This document shows, piece by piece, positions 8,236 to 16,465 of a stretch of 64,000 nt of DNA. The position numbers and the translations under genes were made by a program. Position 1 is the stretch's first letter. Every line of letters starts with the position of its first letter. The stretch is from assembly GCF_009766085.1 (NCBI RefSeq), contig NZ_LMUF01000030.1, forward strand, positions 625,533-689,532, given 5' to 3'. This DNA comes from Burkholderia sp. S171 (GTDB taxonomy: Bacteria; Pseudomonadota; Gammaproteobacteria; Burkholderiales; Burkholderiaceae). Under the pieces are notes generated by a model. It was not told the origin of the DNA, ran no database searches, and was given only the letters and a program-made list of their open reading frames with translations.

Positions 8236-9218
8236 CGGCCGCGGACGCAATCACGTCATTCCACGATCCCGCCGTGCGCGATCTCGCGTGGCTGCTGTTC
8301 TCGCCGGACTTGCTGAGCGCGTCGCGTGCGGGCGCGCCGCTCGCATGTCCTGCGGCAACCGAGAAAGAGCGCGAAACCACGCTAGTCTGGCTCACCGCGC
8401 TCGACCGCGACCCCGCTGCGCTTCATGCACAGGTTCACAAACCGTCGCTGACGCGGCTCGGCTTCTACGCCGAAGCATTGCTCGAACACTTCCTGACGCA
8501 TGGCCCGCACGCGCGGCTGATCGCGGCGAACATCCCATTGCGCACGGCTGAACGTACGCTCGGCGAAGTCGATTTCCTGCTGGAGAACGTGCGCGGCGAA
8601 CGGCTGCACTGGGAACTCGCTGTGAAGTTTTATCTGCATATCGGCGAGGGTGACGGGGCCGCTACCCTCGCTCACTACGTCGGCCCGAATCTGCAGGATC
8701 GCTTCGATTTGAAGCACGCGCGGCTTTTGAATCATCAACTGGGTTTGAGCGCGCACGATGAGTTTGCATCGCTCGGTTTCGAGGGCCCGTGGCGCGCCGA
8801 GTTGTTCGTCAAAGGGCGCTTGTTTTATCGCGATGACAGTCTCGGTTCCGGTCTCAGTCGCAATCTCGCGTTGAACCCGCCGCCCGAACTTGCTGTCGAT
8901 CATCTGCGAGGCTGGTGGAAAACGGCGTCGGAGTGGCAGGATTCGAAGGCGGACGGAGTGTTTGCTTCGTTGCCCAGATTGGGATGGATGGCAGAACGAA
9001 CGTTATCGGCGCAAGAGGGTGAAGCGCTCGCTGCGCAGACGGCGGTCTTGTCCGAGCGCGTGGCAACGCTGACGTCGCCGATCATGGTCGCGCGTTATGA
9101 ACGTTACGAGGGTGGTGAGCGTGACGCATGCGCGACAGGCGATGTCTGGCGCGAGCATTCGCGCGGTTTTATCGTCCCCGATGAATGGCCGGAGCGCGCG
9201 GCTGACTTTGCGGGTTAA
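8232..9218 (+). CDS. DUF1853 family protein, possible PD-(D/E)xK-like nuclease fold
   Basis: A 328-residue soluble protein which I recognise as DUF1853. I start at the GTG 8232, which overlaps the glycosylase stop as GTGA; a start at 8169 would overlap 67 bases. The conserved core is RLGFYAEALLEHFL, then GEVDFLLENV (Asp114) and HWELAVKFYL (Glu128, Lys132). An Asp in 'GE-x-D' followed about 15 residues later by a strand with E-x-A-x-K is the layout of PD-(D/E)xK nuclease folds, and the neighbouring DNA glycosylase would fit a DNA-processing role. That role is inference; no activity is known to me. No membrane segments or signal peptide. Confidence 0.8.
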   Translation: MTAADAITSFHDPAVRDLAWLLFSPDLLSASRAGAPLACPAATEKERETTLVWLTALDRDPAALHAQVHKPSLTRLGFYAEALLEHFLTHGPHARLIAANIPLRTAERTLGEVDFLLENVRGERLHWELAVKFYLHIGEGDGAATLAHYVGPNLQDRFDLKHARLLNHQLGLSAHDEFASLGFEGPWRAELFVKGRLFYRDDSLGSGLSRNLALNPPPELAVDHLRGWWKTASEWQDSKADGVFASLPRLGWMAERTLSAQEGEALAAQTAVLSERVATLTSPIMVARYERYEGGERDACATGDVWREHSRGFIVPDEWPERAADFAG

Positions 9219-9260
9219 GCGGGGTTTAGCCAGCCTAGTCGAGGCTCGGCAAAGCGAACC

Positions 9261-10067
9261 TCACCACCACCTGAAAAAATGATGCACCGGGCCAACCCCG
9301 TGCCCGACGTCCAGTCGCACGCTCTGTTCGATCGCGCCGGTCAGATAGAGCTTGGCATCGGCGGTGGCGCCGGTGAGCGATTCGCGTTGGGGCAGCAAAG
9401 CCGCAATCGATGACGACAACGTGCACCCCGTCCCATGCGTGTTCTTCACCGGCACACGGGGGCCGCCGAGCCGCAACGGGCCGCTGTCCTCGATCAGCCA
9501 GTCCGGGCTATCGGCGGAATTCAGATGGCCGCCTTTCATCAACACCGCCCGCGCGCCCAATGCGCGCAGCGCTTCGCCCTGGCGCACCATCGCGTTTTCA
9601 TCTTCGGCTGGTGCCACGTTCAGCAACGCAGCCGCTTCCGGCAGGTTTGGCGTGATCAGCGTCGCGAGCGGCAGCAGTTCATCGCGCAACGCAGCCACGG
9701 CATCCGGTGCAAGCAAAGCGTGATTGCTCTTGGAAATCATCACGGTATCAAGCACCACATGCACTGGCCGATATCGACGCAACGCCGCCGCTACCGCGCG
9801 CACTACATCGGCATTGGCGAGCATGCCGATCTTCACGGCATCGATGCGGATGTCATCGAAAACGGCGTCAAGCTGAGCGGTCAGGAATGAGGCGTCGGGC
9901 GTATGGATGGCCGTCACGCCGCGCGTGTTCTGCGCGGTGAGGGCGGTGACAACGGACAAACCGTAAGCGCCGAGCGCCGAAAACGCCTTGAGGTCGGCCT
10001 GGATGCCCGCGCCGCCACCGGAATCGGAACCGGCGATGGTGAGGACGTTGGGGATCGGATGGGTCAT
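9261..10067 (-). CDS. thiD: Hydroxymethylpyrimidine / phosphomethylpyrimidine kinase
   Basis: Phosphorylates HMP to HMP-P and then HMP-PP, the pyrimidine half of thiamin. 268 residues from the ATG at 10065-10067 ([27 protein letters not shown]). The ribokinase-fold marks are [17 protein letters not shown], the substrate motif with KIGMLAN, TPNLPEA, and the anion-hole signature [17 protein letters not shown] with catalytic Asp replaced by the THGTGC Cys-type motif usual in ThiD. The frame extends upstream to 10262 but overlaps thiE; the chosen start is eight bases after the thiE stop. Last gene of thiM-thiE-thiD. Confidence 0.96.
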   Translation of the reverse strand: MTHPIPNVLTIAGSDSGGGAGIQADLKAFSALGAYGLSVVTALTAQNTRGVTAIHTPDASFLTAQLDAVFDDIRIDAVKIGMLANADVVRAVAAALRRYRPVHVVLDTVMISKSNHALLAPDAVAALRDELLPLATLITPNLPEAAALLNVAPAEDENAMVRQGEALRALGARAVLMKGGHLNSADSPDWLIEDSGPLRLGGPRVPVKNTHGTGCTLSSSIAALLPQRESLTGATADAKLYLTGAIEQSVRLDVGHGVGPVHHFFRWW

Positions 10068-10074
10068 GAGCTTT

Positions 10075-10701
10075 TCAGGAAGATGCCAGCAATTGTTGCG
10101 CGGCGAGACGCGGGTCGGCAGCGGTGCAGATCGCCGATACCACCGCGATACCGCCCGGTCCCGCGCGTTTGACATCGGCGGCGTTGTGCAACTGGATTCC
10201 GCCGATAGCCACCGTCGGATGAAGTGAGCGCGCGCACAGCGCGGCGAGGCCGTCGACACCACATGCCGCCGATGCGTCAGGTTTGGTCGGTGTATCGAAT
10301 ACCGGTCCCACGCCGACGTAATCGATCATGGCGCCCAGCGTATTGGCGTGATCGACCTGCAGCGCATCCGATACCGACAACCCGATCAGCGCGTGCGCCC
10401 CCAACAGCTTCCTGGCGACATCCGGCGGCAAGTCGTTCTGGCCGATATGCACGCCATCGGCGCCGGCCGCGAGCGCGACATCCAGATGGTCGTTGATGAT
10501 GAGCGGCGCGCCGTACCGGCGCGTGAGCGGCAACAGGTCGAGCGCGAGATCGAGCCACGCACGTTTGTGCCACTCGGGCGCGCGAAGTTGCACGATCGTG
10601 ACGCCGCCATCGAGCGCGGCCCGGGTCACATCGAGCGCGCGTGCATGGCCGCCGCATTGGACGGGATCGAGGACGAGATACAGCGCGAGGTCGAGGTTCA
10701 T
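10075..10701 (-). CDS. thiE: Thiamine-phosphate synthase
   Basis: Joins HMP-PP and hydroxyethylthiazole phosphate to thiamin phosphate; cytoplasmic TIM barrel. 208 residues from the ATG 10699-10701. Family marks: [12 protein letters not shown] (Q-L-R with the K/R of the pyrophosphate site), [27 protein letters not shown] (Asn-Asp metal ligand and the V-H-x-G-x-x-D/E-L-P motif), [22 protein letters not shown] and VAIGGI. The start overlaps the thiM stop (TGATG), indicating coupling. The upstream extension of the frame to 10818 lies inside thiM and is rejected. Confidence 0.96.
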   Translation of the reverse strand: MNLDLALYLVLDPVQCGGHARALDVTRAALDGGVTIVQLRAPEWHKRAWLDLALDLLPLTRRYGAPLIINDHLDVALAAGADGVHIGQNDLPPDVARKLLGAHALIGLSVSDALQVDHANTLGAMIDYVGVGPVFDTPTKPDASAACGVDGLAALCARSLHPTVAIGGIQLHNAADVKRAGPGGIAVVSAICTAADPRLAAQQLLASS

Positions 10702-11516
10702 CACGCAGTTGGCGCGATGTCGCGTGACACGAGCGTCGCGGCGAACAGGTTGGCATCGAGCGAAGCCAACCGGTCGAGATACGCGACCGCAAAACTGCCG
10801 GGCAACGCAGCGTCGCACGATGCCAATTCACCCGCAATGCTCGAATAGGCGATCGCGGCGACTGTCGCGGCCCAACGGTCATCGTTATCGGCCGCGCCCA
10901 CAAACGCCGCGACCGTCGCTGATAACGCACACCCAACGCCCGTCACGCGCGTCATCAACGGCGATCCATTCGATAACGCGACTGTCCGGCGGCCATCGGT
11001 GACGTAGTCGGTTTGACCCGTGACCGCGACCACAGCGCCGGTATTCAACGCGAGGAGTTGGGCGGCGTCGAGCGCGGCTTCGGCTAAAGCGGTGCTATCG
11101 ACGCCGCGTGCGGTCGATTCACCGCCCGACAAGCTGATGATCTCCGACGCGTTGCCGCGAATCACGGTCGGATGTGCATCGAGCAGATCGAACGCGAAGG
11201 CGGTGCGAAAACTCAGCGGGCCGACCGCGACGGGATCGAGTACCCACGGTTTATGCGCACGATGCGCGGCCTCGACGGCGGCGCGGATCGCCTTGCTTTG
11301 CGGCAAGTCGAGTGTGCCGAGATTCACCGATACCGCGTTGGCGAGCGGCACGAATTCGCCCACTTCCTCGCGGGCGATGACCATCGCAGGCGCGGCGCCC
11401 AGCGCGAGCAGCACGTTCGCCGTGAAGTTCGTGACGACGAGATTTGTCAGGCAGTGGACGAGCGGCGCGCGTTCGCGCACGCGCACGGCGAACGAATAGA
11501 GATCGGCGGCGAGCAT
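10701..11516 (-). CDS. thiM: Hydroxyethylthiazole kinase
   Basis: Salvage kinase that phosphorylates the thiazole alcohol for thiamin synthesis. 271 residues. Motifs: PLVHCLTNLVVTNFTANVLLALGAAPAM at the N-terminus (thiazole site), VLDPVAVG, IRGNASEI, TGQTDYVTDG and TGVGCALSATVAAF, the ATP/anion-hole region with Cys in place of Asp. It heads thiM-thiE-thiD, together a complete salvage route from thiazole and HMP. The 135 bases before it carry no recognisable TPP riboswitch (no CTGAGA and no thi-box end), so control is either by other means or by read-through from lplT. Confidence 0.96.
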   Translation of the reverse strand: MLAADLYSFAVRVRERAPLVHCLTNLVVTNFTANVLLALGAAPAMVIAREEVGEFVPLANAVSVNLGTLDLPQSKAIRAAVEAAHRAHKPWVLDPVAVGPLSFRTAFAFDLLDAHPTVIRGNASEIISLSGGESTARGVDSTALAEAALDAAQLLALNTGAVVAVTGQTDYVTDGRRTVALSNGSPLMTRVTGVGCALSATVAAFVGAADNDDRWAATVAAIAYSSIAGELASCDAALPGSFAVAYLDRLASLDANLFAATLVSRDIAPTA

Positions 11517-11560
11517 GGTCGGGGTGTAAATAAAATGGTGATAAACGGGATTATCGCGCG

Positions 11561-11580
11561 CCGGGCGGCTGAGCGCCCGG
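11561..11580. other. GC-rich hairpin between lplT and thiM
   Basis: CCGGGCG and CGCCCGG form a 7-bp stem with a six-base loop. A second stem (GTCTGG/CCAGAC, 11597-11624) lies next to it. Neither is followed by a T tract, so they could weakly end lplT transcripts or form a leader of thiM. Confidence 0.4.
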
Positions 11581-11651
11581 TGTGATTTCAGGCTTTGTCT
11601 GGTCCGGCCAGGCGTGATCCAGACGCACTAGCCACCGTTCAAAGCCACCGC

Positions 11652-12959
11652 TCAATGCCTCGACTCGCCGATCAGCGCGACCGAATCGAAGGCCCGCTGA
11701 TTCGCCTGATGCCGCCGCATGACAAAGTACATCATCAGGCAGACGAAGGTGCCGAACAGCACGATCACGAATTGAATCGGTACGTCGAGCCAGACGAGGA
11801 CCGCATACAGGCACAACATCACGAGCACCGAGAGATTCTCGTTGAAATTTTGAACGGCGATAGAGTGACCCGCCGACAACAGCACGTGGCCGCGATGCTG
11901 CAGCAGCGCATTCATTGGCACCACGAAAAAGCCCGAAAGGCCGCCCACGATCATCAAGAAGATATACGCGACGATCAGATAACCCGGGATGTGCATCCGG
12001 CCGAAATAGATGCCCCAGTGCACGGGAAACAGATGCTTTGAATAGAACGCGAGCAGCATCACCGCAATGCCCATCATGATGCCGACCGGCAGCACGGAAA
12101 GTGACTTCTTCAGCGGCACGCGGGCGGCTGCAAGAATAGCGCCGACCGCCACACCGACCGCGATGATCGCCTGCAAAATGGCCGCCTCGGACAACGACAT
12201 GCCGAGCGAGACTTCTGCCCATTTCAGCACGATGAACTGCAGCGTCGCGCCCGCGCCCCAGAAAAGCGTAGTCACGGCGAGCGAGATCTGGCCGAGCTTG
12301 TCGTGCCAGAGCGCGTTGAAACAATCGGCGAAATCGGTGATCAGTTTGATCGGACGATGTTCCTGCTTCGGATAACGCGCGCCGGTGTCGGGAATCCGCA
12401 GGTTGAAGAGGGCGGCGACAATGTACATGAGCACGATCACGAGCATCGCGGCTTCGGCGGGGGTTTCGACCTTGGGGATGTGCAACTGAAGAATGTGCGA
12501 GGCAATGTGCGGACTGATCAACGCGCCACCCATGACGGTGCCGAGAATGATCGAACCTACCGTCGTGCCTTCGATCCAGCCGTTCGCCGCGACCAGACGG
12601 TCAGCGGGCAATAGCTCGGTGAGAATGCCGTATTTGGCGGGCGAATACGCAGCGGCGCCGAATCCGACAATGCCGTAGGCGAGCAACGGATGCGCACCGA
12701 CCAGCATCGTCAGGCAGCCGACGACCTTGATCGAGTTGGTGACGAACATCACGTGGCCCTTCGGTCTCGAGTCTGCAAAGGCACCCACGAAAGCGGCCAG
12801 AACTACGTATGACAGCACAAAAAACAGCTTGAGCAGCGGTGTCATCCAGTTCGGAGCGTGAAGATCTTTCAGCAGTGCGATCGCAGCGATCAGAAGGGCG
12901 TTGTCGGCCAGCGACGAGAAAAACTGCGCGGCCATGATGGTGTAAAAACCTTTTTTCAT
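11652..12959 (-). CDS. lplT: Lysophospholipid transporter LplT (MFS)
   Basis: Inner-membrane flippase of the major facilitator superfamily that moves lysophospholipids inward for re-acylation. 435 residues with about 12 hydrophobic segments. The N-terminus MKKGFYTIMAAQFFSSLADNALL and the conserved FGAAAYSPAKYGILTELLPADRLVAANGWIEG stretch are characteristic of LplT rather than drug exporters, and SRPKGHVMF marks the usual loop between helices 2 and 3. The fused acyltransferase Aas found in some bacteria is absent here. The ATG lies at 12957-12959. It is divergent from alr across 523 bases; thiM follows 135 bases downstream on the same strand. Confidence 0.93.
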   Translation of the reverse strand: MKKGFYTIMAAQFFSSLADNALLIAAIALLKDLHAPNWMTPLLKLFFVLSYVVLAAFVGAFADSRPKGHVMFVTNSIKVVGCLTMLVGAHPLLAYGIVGFGAAAYSPAKYGILTELLPADRLVAANGWIEGTTVGSIILGTVMGGALISPHIASHILQLHIPKVETPAEAAMLVIVLMYIVAALFNLRIPDTGARYPKQEHRPIKLITDFADCFNALWHDKLGQISLAVTTLFWGAGATLQFIVLKWAEVSLGMSLSEAAILQAIIAVGVAVGAILAAARVPLKKSLSVLPVGIMMGIAVMLLAFYSKHLFPVHWGIYFGRMHIPGYLIVAYIFLMIVGGLSGFFVVPMNALLQHRGHVLLSAGHSIAVQNFNENLSVLVMLCLYAVLVWLDVPIQFVIVLFGTFVCLMMYFVMRRHQANQRAFDSVALIGESRH

Positions 12960-13482
12960 CTGATCCGATGCTAGTCCGCACTGCGGGTAATCCGCCCCGT
13001 TCGCACACGGCGCGCTCGTCGCTCGCGTCCGGCTTTGCGCTCAGGCTCCCGTTCAGGCAATTTCTGTTCGAAATGGGTTGTGTGCACGGCTTTATAACAC
13101 GAAAATAGGCGCATTCTGACTAGCAGTAACCTGCATGACAATTCGCAGACGTACAGGCCCGAACGTCACCGGTCTGCAAGGTAGCGATAAGGTATTGATT
13201 CGGGTACTGATTCAGCTATTGGCTCGCCAAATCGGGTATTTTCGAATTTATCACCGTGTGCACGGTCTGTTACCAACCGGCCATCATATGCAATGATGGA
13301 TCGCTGACTGATCGACCCCAAGCCGCGATTGTTTTCCATAGATCATGCTTCCAAGAGATGATGAATAGGGCACGATCGGCCGCCTCCGTTCCGAGTTAAA
13401 GCGCGGCCCTCAGGTACCTTCAGGCAACCGTCAACTGCGGTCCGTTCTTGCATAATCACCTGTTTTTTCCAACCGAACTCCC
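12960..13482. promoter_or_regulatory. Divergent promoter region lplT / alr
   Basis: A 523-base gene-free stretch between divergently transcribed lplT and alr that must hold both promoters. It contains a 14-base dyad ACCGTG-TG-CACGGT at 13253-13266 whose right part, GTGTGCACGG, recurs exactly at 13080-13089; and two adjacent near-identical 12-mers (GGTATTGATTCG and GGTACTGATTCA, 13191-13214). The middle is AT-richer than its surroundings. No gene was found. Confidence 0.35.
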
Positions 13483-14553
13483 ATGCCGCGCCCCATATCC
13501 GCCACGATCCACACCGCAGCACTTGCCAGCAATCTCGCCGTCGCACGCCGTCACGCGCCGAAATCCAAGATATGGGCCGTGGTGAAGGCCAATGCATATG
13601 GCCACGGTGTGGCGCGAGCGTTCCCCGGATTGCGCGCAACGGACGGCTTCGGTCTTCTCGACCTTGAAGAAGCAGTTAAGTTGCGTGAACTGGGTTGGGC
13701 CGGCCCCATCCTGCTGCTCGAAGGGTTTTTCCGCCCAACGGATATCGACGTGATCGATCGCTACAGTTTGACCACGGGCGTGCATTGCGATGAACAGTTG
13801 CGGATGCTTGAAATGGCGCGGCTGTCGAAGCCGGTCAATATCCAGCTGAAAATGAACAGCGGCATGAATCGGCTCGGTTATACGCCGGAGCGTTTCCGGG
13901 CAGCGTGGGAAAGGGCGCGGGCCGTGCAAGGCATCGGCCAGATCACGCTGATGACGCATTTCTCCGACGCCGACGGTCCGCGCGGCATCGATCATCAACT
14001 CGAAGCGTTCGAACGCGGTGCCGAAGGCATTTCGGGCGCGCGCAGCCTCGCCAATTCCGCGGCCACGCTGTGGCATGCGGCGGCGCATTTCGACTGGGTG
14101 CGGCCCGGTATCATTTTGTACGGCGCTTCGCCTTCGGGCAAAACCGCTGACATAGCCACCGCTGGATTGAAGCCTGCCATGACGCTTGCTTCCGAGCTGA
14201 TCGCGGTGCAGACGGTGCCGGCGGGTCACTCGGTCGGCTACGGTTCGGTGTTCTCAGCCACAGGTCCTATGCGGATCGGCGTAGTGGCGTGCGGTTATGC
14301 GGACGGTTATCCTCGAGTGGCGCCTGAAGGCACACCGGTTATCGTCGATGGTGTAGCAACGCGGATTGTCGGCCGTGTTTCGATGGACATGCTGACCGTC
14401 GACCTGACCCCGGTCCCAACTGCGGGAATTGGTACGGCCGTGGAGCTGTGGGGCGCGAAGCTGCCGATCGACGACGTGGCCGCTGCGTGCGGCACGATCG
14501 GTTATGAGTTGATGTGCGCGGTGGCGCCGCGTGTGCCGATGCGGGCAGAGTAG
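13483..14553 (+). CDS. alr: Alanine racemase
   Basis: PLP enzyme converting L-Ala to D-Ala for peptidoglycan. 356 residues, normal for the family. Lys35 in the [10 protein letters not shown] signature forms the Schiff base with PLP; the second catalytic residue is the Tyr in the [10 protein letters not shown] segment, and [10 protein letters not shown] close to the C-terminus is the conserved substrate-contact region. The ATG is at 13483; the ribosome binding site is weak. It is followed by radA 62 bases downstream on the same strand and is divergent from lplT. Confidence 0.97.
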   Translation: MPRPISATIHTAALASNLAVARRHAPKSKIWAVVKANAYGHGVARAFPGLRATDGFGLLDLEEAVKLRELGWAGPILLLEGFFRPTDIDVIDRYSLTTGVHCDEQLRMLEMARLSKPVNIQLKMNSGMNRLGYTPERFRAAWERARAVQGIGQITLMTHFSDADGPRGIDHQLEAFERGAEGISGARSLANSAATLWHAAAHFDWVRPGIILYGASPSGKTADIATAGLKPAMTLASELIAVQTVPAGHSVGYGSVFSATGPMRIGVVACGYADGYPRVAPEGTPVIVDGVATRIVGRVSMDMLTVDLTPVPTAGIGTAVELWGAKLPIDDVAAACGTIGYELMCAVAPRVPMRAE

Positions 14554-14615
14554 AGCGTTCGCTGGTTTGTTTCAGTAGGTAGCGACGGAAATAACGACGG
14601 AATTCAGGAAGGCGA

Positions 14616-16004
14616 GTGGCGAAAGTAGCGAAGGTCAAGACACTGTACGTATGTACCGAATGCGGCGGCCAGGCGCCGAAATGGCAAGGTCAATGTCCCG
14701 CATGCGGAACGTGGAACACGCTGGTCGAGTCGGTGGCGGAGACGCCGTCGGCGCACCGCTTCCAGGCGCTCGCAAAGACCTCGCCGGTGCAGCGCTTGTC
14801 CGAGATCGAAGCGTCGGACGTGCCGCGCTTTACCACGGGTATTGGTGAATTCGACCGGGTGCTGGGCGGCGGTTTGGTGGCCGGCGGCGTCGTGTTGATC
14901 GGCGGTGATCCGGGTATCGGAAAATCGACGCTGTTGCTGCAATCGCTGGCGGAGATCGCCCGTGAGCGGCCCGCGCTTTATATCAGCGGCGAAGAGTCCG
15001 GCGCGCAGATCGCATTGCGCGCGCAGCGGCTCGGCCTGCTCGGCGAACCGGGCAAAGCCGCGCCTGATTTGCGTTTGCTGGCGGAAATCCAGCTTGAACG
15101 AATCCAGGCGACTATCGATACAGAACGGCCGGAGGTTGCGGTCATCGATTCAATCCAGACTGTTTATTCCGAAGCGCTGACCTCGGCGCCGGGATCGGTC
15201 GCCCAGGTGCGCGAATGCGCGGCGCAACTCACGCGGATCGCAAAGCAAACGGGCACGGCCATCATCATGGTCGGGCACGTGACGAAGGAAGGCAATCTCG
15301 CTGGACCGCGCGTGCTTGAGCACATCGTGGACACGGTGCTGTACTTCGAAGGCGACACTCATTCATCGTTCCGGCTCGTGCGCGCGTTCAAGAACCGTTT
15401 CGGCGCGGTGAACGAACTCGGCGTATTCGCGATGACCGAGCGCGGTTTGCGGGGCGTGGCGAATCCATCGGCGCTGTTTTTATCGCAGCATGAGCAGAGC
15501 GTACCGGGTTCGTGCGTGCTGGTGACGCAGGAAGGCTCGCGGCCGTTATTGGTGGAAGTGCAAGCGCTTGTCGATACCGCGCATGTCCCGAATCCGCGCC
15601 GTCTCGCCGTAGGGCTGGAGCAGAACCGGCTCGCATTGCTATTGGCCGTGTTGCATAGGCATGCGGGCATTGCGTGCTTCGATCAGGATGTGTTTTTGAA
15701 CGCGGTGGGCGGCGTGAAGATCACGGAACCCGCGGCCGATCTGGCTGTATTGCTCGCGATCCATTCGTCGATGCGTAACAAGGCGCTGCCCAAGGGTCTG
15801 ATCGTGTTCGGCGAAGTAGGGCTGGCGGGTGAAATCAGACCGTCGCCGCGGGGTCAGGACCGCCTGAAGGAAGCCGCGAAACTGGGGTTTTCGATCGCGC
15901 TGATTCCAAAGGCGAATGCGCCGAAGCAACCTATCGAAGGGCTGGAAGTGATCGCGGTGGATCGGATTGACGAGGCGATCGATCGCGTGCGGTCGCTGGC
16001 CTGA
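14616..16004 (+). CDS. radA: DNA repair protein RadA
   Basis: RecA-like ATPase that promotes branch migration in homologous recombination. 462 residues. Order of domains: C4 zinc finger at residues 13-30 (CTECGG...CPAC), Walker A GGDPGIGKST (96-105), the RadA-specific KNRFG motif (VRAFKNRFGAVNELGVF), and a C-terminal Lon-protease-like domain (VFGEVGLAGEIRPSPRGQDRLKEAAKLGF). Start is a GTG with AGGAAGG just upstream. A short terminator follows about 75 bases after the stop. Confidence 0.97.
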   Translation: MAKVAKVKTLYVCTECGGQAPKWQGQCPACGTWNTLVESVAETPSAHRFQALAKTSPVQRLSEIEASDVPRFTTGIGEFDRVLGGGLVAGGVVLIGGDPGIGKSTLLLQSLAEIARERPALYISGEESGAQIALRAQRLGLLGEPGKAAPDLRLLAEIQLERIQATIDTERPEVAVIDSIQTVYSEALTSAPGSVAQVRECAAQLTRIAKQTGTAIIMVGHVTKEGNLAGPRVLEHIVDTVLYFEGDTHSSFRLVRAFKNRFGAVNELGVFAMTERGLRGVANPSALFLSQHEQSVPGSCVLVTQEGSRPLLVEVQALVDTAHVPNPRRLAVGLEQNRLALLLAVLHRHAGIACFDQDVFLNAVGGVKITEPAADLAVLLAIHSSMRNKALPKGLIVFGEVGLAGEIRPSPRGQDRLKEAAKLGFSIALIPKANAPKQPIEGLEVIAVDRIDEAIDRVRSLA

Positions 16005-16079
16005 AGTTGCTTAGCAGCGCGCGGGGGTCACGTTGCGAGGGCGTCGTCGATCAGTCCCTTAGTAATGTCGTGTAAAAAA

Positions 16080-16117
16080 CCGCGAGGTTCGTGTAACCCA
16101 CGCGGGGCGTGCTTTTT
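16080..16117 (+). terminator. Probable terminator of radA
   Basis: Alternative overlapping stems (CCGCG-a-GGTT / AACC-ca-CGCGG, or CACGC-GGG-GCGTG) end in CTTTTT. Its position argues against a start of the next gene at the GTG 16109. Confidence 0.6.
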
Positions 16118-16174
16118 CTATCCTTGTATCGCGACAAACCCGGATACGAGCGGAAAAGGAAAAAGGACCACGCC

Positions 16175-16438
16175 TTGAAACACGCAGATCAAACTTTGTC
16201 TCGCCCAACATTCCATCTGCGCGGCTGCCGTGTCTCCGCGCCCATCCAGCAGCCATGGGGCGGCGGTTGCCGGATTGTCGAGTGGATCGACGCTGAAGGA
16301 CAGATATCGCGTCGGGTCGTGGCCGAAGACGTGACCGAAGATGAAGTGGTGGCGACCATCCGGTGCCACGTGAAGGGTCGCAAACACGTACTGGTCGACG
16401 ACGAAGGAATGCCGCGGCAAACGCTGCCGCGACGTTAG
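16175..16438 (+). CDS. Small DUF2866-type protein of unknown function
   Basis: An 87-residue protein which I recognise as the DUF2866 type seen in Burkholderia relatives; function unknown. I start it at a TTG (16175) because AAAAAGGA precedes it by about nine bases, whereas the GTG at 16109 lies in the radA terminator. The sequence has a basic N-terminus, then FHLRGCRVSAPIQQPWGGGC, RIVEWIDAEG and RRVVAEDVTEDEVVATI; the alternation suggests a small beta-rich domain with one helix. No signal peptide or membrane segment. Two cysteines (in RGC and GGGC) are spaced as a possible metal or disulfide pair; this is only a guess. It converges with the ABC-F gene 27 bases away. Confidence 0.75.
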   Translation: MKHADQTLSRPTFHLRGCRVSAPIQQPWGGGCRIVEWIDAEGQISRRVVAEDVTEDEVVATIRCHVKGRKHVLVDDEGMPRQTLPRR

Positions 16439-16465
16439 TTAGCGTGGAGCGAGAACGGCGGCCTT

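Noticed and set aside
11517..11651. TPP riboswitch before thiM
   Set aside because: Neither strand shows the conserved CTGAGA segment or the characteristic 3' pairing; only simple hairpins were seen.
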